Source of the DNA: Cephalopachus bancanus
Taxonomy: Eukaryota > Chordata > Mammalia > Primates > Tarsiidae
Reading direction: 5' to 3'
Assembly: GCA_027257055.1 (NCBI GenBank)
Contig: JAPVLO010000382.1
Span: 744,001-808,000 of the forward strand
DNA: 64,000 nucleotides
This document shows positions 1-10,019 of this stretch, piece by piece; the stretch's first letter is position 1; the number at the start of each line of letters is the position of its first letter. The translations under genes and the position numbers were made by a program. The notes below the pieces were generated by a model. The model did no database searches. It worked only from the letters and a program-made list of their open reading frames with translations, and was not told the origin of the DNA.

Positions 1-354
1 TTCTGGTCCAGGCGATATCTAGTGCCTTTTTGTTAGCAAGAGAGGGAAACGTAGATTCTAATTTCCTAAAGTACAGAAACTATGCAGCAGATCCTCAATA
101 AACGTCTACTGAATTGGATTAGTGAACTCAACACATTAGCAGCATCATTCTATATTTCTCATTTTGGACTCATATATCTATGAACCAGCATTATAGCAAA
201 TCTATTTTCTCTATGAGGTTTGTAGTTCAAGTTCAAGTTCTTAATTGCAGACCCTAATAGTGATATCACTATCAATATAATTTTCATATAAATATAATCA
301 TACAATATTAAAACCCATATAATACTTTATGACAAGCACTCACAAAATCCTAAA

Positions 355-525
355 TACTTTACATGTTCTAAATGATTTAATCCTCATAATAATGCTAAGA
401 AGTGAAAATTATTATTCACATTTTATAGAAGGAAAAAACTAAGATTTAGAGAGGTTAAACAATTGTCCAAATTTACACAGGGGGTTGGCAGCAGAGTTAA
501 CAATTAATAAAACTTGATAAATGCT
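355..525 (-). repeat. MIR SINE fragment
   Basis: An old tRNA-derived MIR in reverse orientation. The order is a degraded 'tttaatcctcataa' block, a 'cattttatagaagg' block, then 'agagaggttaaac' and 'acacaggg'. This is the reverse complement of the MIR core, which normally reads as 'acctct..ctcagtttcctcatctgtaaaatgg' forward. The rest of positions 1-600 is AT-rich with nothing recognised. Confidence 0.65.
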
Positions 526-599
526 CTAAAACACTGTTCTTGATCATGACACATAGTAAAAAATATTGCACCACAGCCCACAATAAATACCTTATGAGG

Positions 600-1170
600 G
601 GGAACCCCAAAACTCCGGAATTTATTTATTAAAAATTGTGTTATTTATTCTTACATGTTTAAACTTTGGTCCCTTCAAAGTACTCTCCATTTGATGCAAT
701 ACACCTAGCAAGATGCTTTTTCCACTACTCGGAACAGTTTTTGAGCTCATCAATTTTGAGGCCTTTTAGTGCTTCTGCTGTTTTTTGTTTCACCTCTTCC
801 ACATCGGCAAAATATTTCCGTTTGAGGACTTTTTTCATGTCACTCTGGGTGCGATCAGGTGAATAGGGAGGATGGGGCACAGGAGTCATGTCGTTCTTGG
901 TCAAAAACTGCTGAACACTCAACTGTGGTGTGGGCAGGTGAGCTCGAAAATCACCCATCATGAAATGGACAGATGTGTTGAAAGAATCTCCAAAAAAGAA
1001 TTCACTGAAGCCCGGCGTAGCCTCTCACAACAACACTGGCTGGTACACTGGTGCTGATGGATTCCCAGAACACTTACCAAGTGGCGGAAGCCTATGCTAC
1101 AAGGCGCCCACCCTCCAAAAGATAATTCCAGGTTCTTGGGTTCCCCTTTCCTACACACATCTGAAATGAA
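600..1170 (-). pseudogene. Mariner-type DNA transposon transposase relic
   Basis: The minus frame at 961-725 reads as the C-terminal part of a Tc1/mariner transposase. It has QQFLTKNDMTPVPHPPYSPD, then a lysine-rich KKVLKRKYFADVEEVKQKT block and EALKGLKIDEL. The PHPPYSPD segment is where mariner transposases carry the third acidic catalytic residue (family knowledge). The usual LAPSDF that follows is degraded to RTQSD and the FFLFP block is missing. Sequence to about 1160 continues a mariner-like region with broken frames. No intact terminal inverted repeats or full frame are visible, so the element is dead. Confidence 0.65.
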
Positions 1171-1899
1171 AGATTCACAAATTAATACTTACGTTTACTC
1201 TATTCACTATACTTTGGTATTTTGTTTGATTTTATTCTATTTTATTTCATTTAAAAATGCTAGATGAAATGCCCTAAAGTGATACAGCAACTTACGAACT
1301 GAGATTCATAGACTGAAAAACACTGCTCCAACCAACACATTTTACTGCTTCCTTTTGCTGGAATAGATGAATGGTTCACAATCCTGCAGCTCTCCCAACT
1401 CACTGGTTCAATTTCATTTCTTTAAAAAACTATCCTAGCTGGTGTACATGGGAAATAATATGCACGGAAGCTGCTGCTTAATTACACAGTGTTGAGCATA
1501 AGTTAAATGACATATTCCCTTCTGAGTTACAAGTAACCTAGCTACAGAATTGCTGGAGGATTAGTTAAGACAATTCTAATTGAAAAAGAAACATAATTAA
1601 GTTCAGAGAAATCATCTGTCTCTGAAGCAAATTGCTTTCCTATCAGAAGATCTTTTCTCATTTATATCACACTGACTGTACAACACTTTGGTAGGTAGAA
1701 CCCCGAAATCAGTTTTTCTCATTCATGCATTCACTTTGTTACTAACTTACCAACCCATTCTTGAAAAAAAAAAGAGAGAGAAAGAGATTTACTAAAAGTG
1801 AAAGCTAAGCACTGTGCTTAGTTTTCACAGTGGACTCTGCCTTTAGTTCAAAATTCAGTGCCATCATACCACCATGGGAGGAGATTCTTCTTTCTGCCT
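1171..1899. other. AT-rich intergenic stretch, nothing recognised
   Basis: No coding potential and no repeat family that I can name. A short A/GA-rich run lies near 1764-1790. Confidence 0.4.
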
Positions 1900-2560
1900 G
1901 AAGGGAAAAGGATCAGGGAAGACATCAAAGAGATAATGCTGGGACTGCGTCATGATGGGTGATCAGAATTTTATATGGAGTGAGGAGCTGGATAAGTCAG
2001 GTTTGGGTGGAGAGGCACGGAGAGAATGTTCCAAGTAGAAGAAAACACATGCAAAGGACTGATCATGGTATGGCCAATAAAATACAGCTACAGTGGAGTG
2101 GGTGGCGCTCATGGGAGATTGATGGGACACAAGGCAGGAAAAGTGGACAGGGGGCAATTATGAAAATTTTTGTGGTATACAAGTAGTTTGGACATTATTC
2201 TGTAGGTGACAGGGAGCTATTAAAGCATGTTTGGCAGCTGAATGACACAGACGGTACTGTGTTTGAGAAAGAGAGCAATGGCCTCGTGTAGAACTCGGGG
2301 TGACACAGGGTAGGTGATCCTGGAAGTGGAGCGAGATGAGTAGCAGCTTTGAGGGAGTTGTAGGCAGTAGAATGGCCAGGAGTTAGTGTCTATTCATTGT
2401 GAACAATGGCACCCAGAGTCTGCTTTGAGGAGCCAGGTCAGTGATGATACAGCTTGCCAAGACAGAGGCTACAAGAGAATGAAAATGCATGGGAGACAAA
2501 CTAATAAGTTCTATATGAGACAGGCTGCATCTGAGGCCACCAAGGAACCTCAAGATGTGA
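1900..2560 (-). repeat. L2 LINE 3' fragment, reverse orientation
   Basis: On the plus strand this reads like the reverse complement of an L2 3' end. It has a degraded 'acatgcaaaggac' block, then 'aagtagtttggaca', 'tctgtaggtgacagggagctattaaagcatg' and 'ggatgatcctgg'-like blocks in the L2 order. Both possible frames are broken, as expected for an old LINE. Confidence 0.55.
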
Positions 2561-2662
2561 CATACCACAGGTAGGCAGAATTATTACCTGGGAGCTGAGA
2601 CATGGGTCTGGGTATAGAATAGGTTAGGAAGTTATAGGTTCCAGTTGGTAGCTGAGCATTAG

Positions 2663-2663
<1 letters not shown>

Positions 2664-2711
<48 letters not shown>
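2664..2711. repeat. (GT)n microsatellite
   Basis: About 24 uninterrupted GT units. They give meaningless His-Thr runs when translated on the minus strand. Confidence 0.97.
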
Positions 2712-2712
<1 letters not shown>

Positions 2713-4200
2713 TAAAAATAATAGAGTAAAATTAGGCAGCCTACCAATTAAAAGAGGGAGGGGGTTTCCGGCAAGAAGGCAACAGGACATGTCAGACTGT
2801 GAGAGTCTCTGAAAAAGCGGGTTTCCATAGACTCTCTGCGTGAGTGGGTGTGCGCCAGTGGGTGAGTGAAAGTCCGTCTGAGGGGAGACTCAGGTTCATG
2901 CACCTGGGGCTCTTGTCCAGAGGTGACTGCAACCCACCACTGCCCTGAAATCAGAGCCAACAGTACATAGGATCATCTGCTGTTCTCGGGACTCTTCTGA
3001 AAAAGCCTGCTGAATACAGCTGATTATCATCACCTGGCACCCGGCCCACACCATCACCTGTGACAGCAAAGCAGCTGCAGCCCTGGCTCCCATCTGCAGA
3101 GAGAGAAGATGGGGAGAGCTGGAGAGGAGCCCCACGACTGGTGAGGAAAGCCAGTCAGAGTCATTTTCTCTGTCCCAGGCCCAGGCAGAGACCTGCATTG
3201 CCCCACCCAGCTGCACCCAGCCTCCAACTTGGGACCTGATTACCTACTAGAGGTAATCTCATCAAACTTTGAGAGACAGAAACCCTTCCCCCAAGCTGGA
3301 TCAGACACAGACACCTCAGATCTGAGTGGGAGACTCCACAGACAACAAGCCAGATGAGTACAGATCTGATCCACCCTCCTCCCACAGTAGCCCTGGGGCA
3401 TCTGACCCATTGAGAGCAACCCTATCAGCCTGCACTGAGAGCAGAGGGGAGGAGAGATCAGAGCTGAAAGGAAGTTGGACTTACAGAAATGACTGCAGAG
3501 GTCATTTTGTTGTTGTTGTTGTTTGCCTGTTTGTTTTGCTGGTTGTTTCTTGTTTGAGTTTTTTTCTTTCTCTTTCTTTCTGTTTTTGATTACATTTTCA
3601 TGCTTGCTTTGTTTCTGTTATTTTATTGCTTTTTAAAAAAGATATCCTGTTTGTATATGGGTATTTTTGAGGAAGAGTGCATCAATAGGGGGGTTTGTCA
3701 GTTTGTGTTTGTATGATAGTTGGTATGTTTTAGCTTTTAAAAATATTTTCTGTCTTTGTGTCTCTTTTCATTTGTTAGTTGGTACTACTATTTTCCCTCT
3801 TATTCTTCTCTCTCTCCACCTTCCTCAGTCCCCCTCCTTCCTTTTTCCATTCTTTTCCTTTTTCTTACCTCATTTTCCTTTCAGGGAGCAAACCTATATC
3901 CTTACTGCATGGACAGATTATAAGACAGTGGGAAATGGGTTCCAGGGGGCCCACACACCTGTCAGTGGATACTGGGATCTGCAGATAGCTTCTGAATCAC
4001 AGCTCTCCCCTCAATTAAATCTCAAAACTGCAAAAAGTACAGCCCCCAAACCACAGTCCAGCTTCAGAACTGAACAAAGCCAGAGGATCCACATACGGAA
4101 GAATAGGGAATTGAGCAAACAGAAGTAAACATTACACTTTCATCCCTGAACAACAGAATTAAAGAAAAGGCAAAGGGGGGGGGTGGGAAGTCCACACAAA

Positions 4201-5435
4201 TGAAGAAAAATCAAAAGAAGAATGGGTCTCAGATCCCTGGAAGATCAGACACTGAGAATACAGACTTTGAAATGCAAACAGTGAATAGACCCCAGAACGA
4301 CTGGGCTCAAACCACAAACCCAGATATCAAGACATTAATAAGAGAACAGGCTGGGCTCGGTGGCTTAGCCTGTAATTCCTCATTTTGGGAGGCCGAGGTG
4401 AGTGAATTGCCTGAGCCCGCGGGTTTGAGACCCACCTGGGCAACTTGGCGAGACCTCACCTCTACAATAAATCAAAAATTAGCTGGGCGTGGTAGCGTGT
4501 GCCTGTAGTTCCAGCTACTTGGAAGGTTGAGGTGGAAGGATCGCTGGAGCCCAGCAGGTTGAGGCTGTGGTGGCCGGGAGCATGCCACTGCCCTCTAGCC
4601 TGGGTGACAGAGTGAGACTCCAACTCAAAAAAAAAAAAAAAGAGAGAACAAATAGAATTGAGGAGAGACAAGAGGAAAAAATGAAGGAGTTGATAACTAA
4701 GATAACAGTAATAAAAAATACAGTGAATGAAATAAATAGCAAACTGATAAATATGGAAAGCAGATTTAGCCAAGCAGAAGAAAGAATCTCAGAACTTGAG
4801 GACCAAAATATGGAACTAACCCAAACTATCAAAAACATAGAAAAGAATCTTAAAAAGACAGAAGAAAACCTTCAAGAGATGAGCGATATGGAAGCCAAAC
4901 CTAAGATTAATTGGACTTCCTGAGGCAGAAAGAGACCACCCTGGAACAAACATTCCATGAAATTATCCAAGAAAACTTCCCTCATCTCATCAGTGATGCG
5001 ACCATTCAAACACAAGAGGTTCAGAGAAACCCTGAAAGAAAACAAATGAGAAGGTCAACTCCTAGACACATAGTAATTCACTTACACAAAGTAGGTATAA
5101 AAGAAAAAATCCTAAAGGCAGCAAGAGAAAAAGGTCAGACTACCTACTGGGGAAGACCAATTAGAATAGCAGCAGATTTATCTACAGAAAATCTGGCTAG
5201 GAGAGCTTGGAGCCCAATCTTCAAAGTTCTCAAAGATAAACAATTTCAACCAAGAATTATCTACCCAGTCAAGCTAAGCTTCATCAGTGATGAAGAATTA
5301 AAATCTTCCCCAGACATTCAATCCCTAAGATTTTATGCTGCCTCCAGATCAGCTCTACAAGAAATGCTTAAGAAAGTATTAAAAACAGAAGAAAGGAAAA
5401 AAAAAAGAACAACAATGCCCTTCACAAGAATGTAG
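4201..5435 (+). pseudogene. L1 ORF1 (RNA-binding nucleic-acid chaperone) remnant
   Basis: ORF1p of an active L1 forms coiled-coil trimers that coat L1 RNA. The start is the ATG at 4201. The first part (to about 4348) ends in an Alu insertion. After it, 4646-4920 encodes a coiled-coil-like stretch (EERISELEDQNMELTQTIKN). A frame change near 4911 leads into the RRM and C-terminal domain (4911-5435), seen as TPRHIVIHLHKVGIKEKILKAA, then RPIRIAADLSTE and RRAW..IFKVLK. The Alu and the frameshift rule out a functional protein. Confidence 0.88.
4349..4640 (+). mobile_element. Alu SINE inserted in L1 ORF1
   Basis: Dimeric Alu in the same orientation as the L1, starting at ggctgggctcggtgg and ending with an A-tail of about 15. 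It is flanked by a perfect 8-base target duplication AGAGAACA (4341-4348 and 4643-4650). It has the window's characteristic variant: an 'ataaatcaaaa' mid-linker and 'cccagcaggttgaggctg' plus 'ggtggccggga' in the right arm. The insertion interrupts ORF1. Confidence 0.95.
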
Positions 5436-6182
5436 AAAAAAAGATTGAAAACACACATGAGTCAACCCCAAAATCAAAAGAAAGAAAACAAATAACAATA
5501 ACAAATTCTATAAGAACCTCATGACAGGGATAAGCTGTCACATTTCAATAATTAGCCTAAATGTGAATGGACTAAATGCATCATTGAAAAGACATAGAAT
5601 GGGAGAATGGATAAAATATCATAAGGCAACAATATATTGTCCCCAAGAGACTCATCTCACCAGAAAGGACACTCACAGACCCAAAGTAAGAGAATGGGAA
5701 ACAAAATTTCAGGTGAATGGAATACATACGAAAGCAGGGTCACAATTCTAATACCAGGCAAAATACCCTTTAAGCTATCAAAAATGTATAAAGATACAGG
5801 AAATTCACTACATAATGATAAAATGTTCAATCAATCAACAAGAAATACCCATCCTAAGCATATATGCACCCAACATAGGAGCACCAACTTTCATAAAGAA
5901 GCAACTAGGTAAACTTAAACAAGATATTGACTCTAACACTATCATAGCTGGGGACTTAAATAAACCACTCACAACTCTAGACAGATCATCAAGACAAAAA
6001 ATAAGCAAGGAGATCTGGAACATCAATGTGACGCTTGACCAAATGGACTTAATTGATACCTACAGGACACTCCACCCAACAACCATGGGATATACATTCT
6101 ACTCATCACCACATGGAATGTACTCTAAGATCAACTAAATCTTCAGTCATAAATCAAGTATACACAAATTTCATAAGATTGA

Positions 6183-6218
6183 GCATTGGTGGTATAGTGG
6201 TTAGCATAGCTGCCTTCC
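6183..6218 (+). repeat. 5' half of tRNA-Gly(TCC) inserted in L1, tail-less
   Basis: These 36 bases match the 5' half of mammalian tRNA-Gly-TCC, from the first base through the anticodon TCC, at 34 of 36 positions by my recall of that tRNA. They begin GCATTGGTGGTATAGTGG and end CTGCCTTCC. They are flanked by a 10-base direct repeat, ATAAGATTGA at 6173-6182 and ATAAAATTGA at 6219-6228, with one difference. There is no A-tail and no 3' half, so this is not a working tRNA gene. It looks like a retroposed tRNA fragment inserted in the L1 endonuclease region. Confidence 0.85.
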
Positions 6219-8002
6219 ATAAAATTGAAATACTGTCAGGCACCTTCTCAGACCACAGTGGAATAAAAATAAATATCAACACCAATTAAGTTTCCCCAAA
6301 ACCCACAAAGACATGGACACTAAACATGATGCTAAGCAACTCCTGGGTCAACATGGAAATCAAATCAGAGATTAAAAGATACCTGGAAACAAATGAAAGT
6401 AAAGAATCATCTTACCAAAATCTCTGGGATGCCATGAGAGCAGTACTAAGAAGGGAATTCATATCTCTATGAACACACATAAAGAAAATGGAAAGATCAC
6501 AAGTTAATAGCCTAACAAGTCACCTAAGGGAGCTGGAAAAACAAGACCACCAAAACCCTAACTTCAGCAGAAGAATCCAGATCACCAAAATAAAAGTCCA
6601 AACTCAGGACATAGAAGACAAAAAGGTAACACAAAAAAATCAACAAAACAAAAAGCTGTTTTTAAAAATATGACAAACAAGATTGATGGTCCCCTAGCTA
6701 GACTGACCAAGAAAAAGAGAGAAAAATCCCAAATAAACACAATCAGAAGTGCAAAAGATGAAGTCACAACTGACCCCAAAGAAAAACAAAAGATTACCAA
6801 AGACTACTATGTACATTTGTATGGAAATAAACTTGAAAACCTAAAAGAAATGGAGGACTTTCTGACATCACACAACCTCCCCAGGTTAAAACAAGAAGAA
6901 ATCAAGACCCTAAGTAGAACAATAACAATCCAGGAAATTGATTATGTCATAAAAAAACTACCTCCCCCCCCAAAAAGCCCTGAACCAGATGGCTTTCCAG
7001 CAAAATTCTACAAAACATACAAGGAGAAACTGACACCAATCCTATTGAAAGTATTCCAAGTAATTGAAAAAGACAGAACTCTCCCCAAATCACTTTACGA
7101 AGCTCACATCACGTTGATACCTAAACCAGGTAAAGATCCAAAAAAGAAAGAGAACTACAGGCCAATATCCTTGATGAGCATAGATGCTAAAATTCTCAAC
7201 AAGATCCTAGTAAACTGGATTCAACAATACATCTCAAAAATCATCCACCACAACCAAGTAGGCTTCATCCCCAGGATTACAGGGCTGGTTCAACATTCAC
7301 AAGACCATAAATGTAATTAAATACATCAGCAGATATAAAAACAAAAACCACATGATTATATCATTAGATGAGAAAAAAACTTTTGATAAAATCCAGCACC
7401 CCTTCTTGATAAAAACCCTTGAACATCTAGGCATAGATGGAATATATCTTAAAATAGTAAGAGCTATATATGAGAAACCCACAGCCAGCATACTGCTTAT
7501 CAGACAGAAATTGGAACCATTTCCCCTGAAAAGTGGAACAAGACAAGGATGCCCACTTTCACCCCTCCTTTTCAACATAGTTTTGGAAGTCCTAGCTAGA
7601 GCCATCAGACAAGAGTGGGAGATCAAGGATATCAAATTGGAGAAGAGGAAGTCAAATTATCCCTCTTTGTAGACGACATGATGCTATAACCTCGAAAACC
7701 CAAGAGAATCTGTCAAAAACCTCCTTACACTGATAAAGGACTTTGGCAAAGTCTCAGGTATAAAATAAATGTGGCAAAAGACAGTTGCATTTCTATACAC
7801 CAACAATAAACAAACAAAAACCCAAATAAAAAGCACAATCCCATTAACAATTGCCACAAAAAAGTGAAATATCTTGGCATCTTTCTAGCCAGAAGCATTA
7901 AAGACCTTTACAACGAAAACTACAAAACACTGCTCAAATAAATCAAAGATGACACAAAGAAATGAAAAAATATTCCCTGCTCATGGATTGGAAGAATCAA
8001 CA

Positions 8003-8267
8003 TTTTTTTTTTTTTTTTTTTTAAGTTGGAGTCTAACTCTGCCGCCCGGACTAGAGTGCAGTGGCCGCTCCCGGCCACCGCAGCCTCAACCTGCTGGGCT
8101 CCGGCGATCCTGCCACCTCAGCCTTCCAAGTAGCCGGAATTACAGGCATGCGCTACCATGCCCAGCTGATTTTTTGATTTATTGTAGAGATGAGGTCTCG
8201 CCAAGTTGCCCAGGCGGGTCTCGAACCCGTGGGCTCAGGCAATCCACTCACCTCAGCCTCCCAAAGC
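8003..8267 (-). mobile_element. Alu SINE inserted in L1 ORF2 (reverse orientation)
   Basis: Begins on the plus strand with a 20-base T-run and reads as the reverse complement of the same Alu variant found elsewhere in the window. The 5' head of the Alu (the usual 'ggattacaggctgagccaccgagcccggc' end, about 30 bases) is missing, so the element is 5'-truncated. The flanking L1 text CAACATT appears on both sides (7999-8005 and 8267-8273) as the target duplication. Confidence 0.92.
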
Positions 8268-9780
8268 AACATTGTTAAGACGTCCATGTTACCCAAGGCA
8301 ATCTATAGATTTAATGCAATATCCATTAAATTACCAGCAGCATTCTTCTCAGACCTGGAAATGACAATACAGAAATTCATGTGGAAACATAAACAACCAC
8401 AAATTGCCAAAACAATCCTCAGAAAAAAACAAAAACAAAATACAAAGCAGGAGGTATCACACTCCCAGACTTTAAACTTTATTATAAGGCTACAATAATC
8501 AAAACAGCCTTGTATTGGTACAAGAACAGGCATATAGACCATGACACAGAATAGAGATCCCAGAAGCAAAACCTTAATTTCTCAACCAACTTATCTTTGA
8601 CAAAGTGTCCACCACCAACCACTGAGGAGAGGAGCGCCTTTTAAATAAATGGTACCGGGAAAACTGGTTGTTCGCATGCAGAAGATTAAAACAAGACCCC
8701 TACTTATCCCCATACACAAAATTCAACTCTAAATGGATCAAAGATCTAAACATAAAACCTCAAATTATAAGAACCTTAGAAAATGCAGGAGACAACCTTA
8801 TGGAAATTGGAACTGGCAACCAACTCCTGATCAAAACCCAAGTGCCCATGCCATAAGAGATAAAATAGACAAGTGGAACCTCATCAAACTGACAAGCTTC
8901 TGCAAAGCCAAATAAACCATCAAGAGGTCAGGGAGACAGCCCACAGCCTGGGAAAAAATACTTGCCAACTGTATGTATGACAAAGGCCTAACATCTAGGA
9001 ACTCGAATGTGCCGAAAAGAAAGAAACAGTCCAATTACAAAGTGGGCAAAATATATGAATAGACAGTTCTCGAAAGAAGACATACGAACAGTCAACAGAC
9101 ACATGAAAAGTGTTCAGCCTCACTAGTCATCAAAGAAATGTAAATTAAAACTACACTGAGATACCAGCTAACTCCAGTCAGGATGGCTATCATCAATAAC
9201 TCAAAAACGACAGATGCTGGAGAGGATGTGATGATAAGGGAGCACTTCTACACTGTTGGTAGGAGTGTAAACTAGTACAGCCTCTTGTGGAAAACAGTAT
9301 GGCAATTCCTAAAAGATCTAAAAATTGGCTTTCCATATGACCCAGCAATCACCCTGGGAATATACCCAGAACTACTCAAATCACCCTATGAAAAAGATAC
9401 CTGCACACATGTTTATCGCAGCATTATTCACAGTAGCAAGAACATGGAACTAACTGTGCTGCTCATCAAAAGAGGACTGGATAAAAAATGGTACATATAC
9501 ACAATGGAATATTATGCAGCCATAAAGAAGAACAAAATCATGAATTTCATAGCAACCTAGATGGACTTAGTGTCCATAATACTGAGTGAGCTATCACAGA
9601 AACAAAGAACTGAGTATCACTTGCTCTCTCTCCTAAGTGGACCTTGAACATTTATCATGATACTATAGAAAAAGGATTGGCAGTAGCAGGAAACTGCTGG
9701 GGTGTAGGAGGCGGGATTGACAGTAGTGGGAATCTGCTGGGGGGGGGCACACCTCATCAACAACAAATAAAAATAAAAAA

Positions 9781-10019
9781 GAGGAAGGGGGGATAGAGAG
9801 GTGGGAAAGAGTAAAACAGAAAAAAAAGCTGAAAGAACAAATCTGAGAAGTAGAACAAGAACTGGAAAAGATAGCCATTATGAATGCCACAAATGAGAAA
9901 TAATTTCAAGGGAATTTTCAACAGTGTCAAATAACAAAGAAAGCCTGGAAGGTGTCCACTGGCTTGCTCAGAAAAGTTCAGGGAAGGGCTAAGGACAGGG
10001 AGGTAGAGAGGATGTCAGA
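9781..10019. other. A/G-rich junction between L1 and satellite
   Basis: Purine-rich sequence with no recognised repeat or gene. It leads without a clear boundary into the 21-base array. Confidence 0.4.

Larger units (their letters stand above)
5521..9560 (+). pseudogene. L1 ORF2 (endonuclease-reverse transcriptase) remnant
   Basis: In active L1s, ORF2p nicks target DNA and reverse-transcribes L1 RNA. Endonuclease pieces here are LNVNGLN (from 5521), PQETHL, IAGDLNKPL (about 5941-5970) and SDHSGIK (about 6250). These are the AP-endonuclease-like motifs, with GDFN changed to GDLN. RT pieces are the 6670-7320 frame ([29 protein letters not shown]) and 7352-7672 ([30 protein letters not shown]). 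A stop precedes the VDDM catalytic motif (7668-7682), which is out of frame with the part before. The C-terminal part resumes after the Alu at 8003 and runs to MEYYAAIKKNKIMNFIAT near 9560. Confidence 0.9.
2754..9780 (+). mobile_element. Near-full-length L1 LINE retrotransposon, inactive
   Basis: This is a primate L1 of about 7.0 kb including nested insertions. A GC-richer 5' UTR starts near 2754 (ggagggggtttccggcaag) and runs to about 4200. It is followed by ORF1 remains (4201-5435), ORF2 remains (5521-9560) and a 3' UTR with a G-rich tract (9660-9750) ending in an A-rich stretch near 9765-9780. Both ORFs carry stops and frameshifts. Two Alus (4349, 8003) and a tRNA half (6183) have inserted since. 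A possible 8-base target duplication AAAAGAGG (2750-2757, 9777-9784) is weak because it abuts A-runs. The 3' UTR seems to lack the usual terminal segment, so the true 3' end may be disturbed by the neighbouring satellite. Confidence 0.9.

Noticed and set aside
6183..6218. Functional tRNA gene
   Set aside because: Only the 5' half up to the anticodon is present. There is no T arm or acceptor 3' side.
2750..9784. AAAAGAGG as firm target duplication of the large L1
   Set aside because: It is only 8 bases, adjoins A-rich tails, and the L1 3' end is uncertain because of the satellite.
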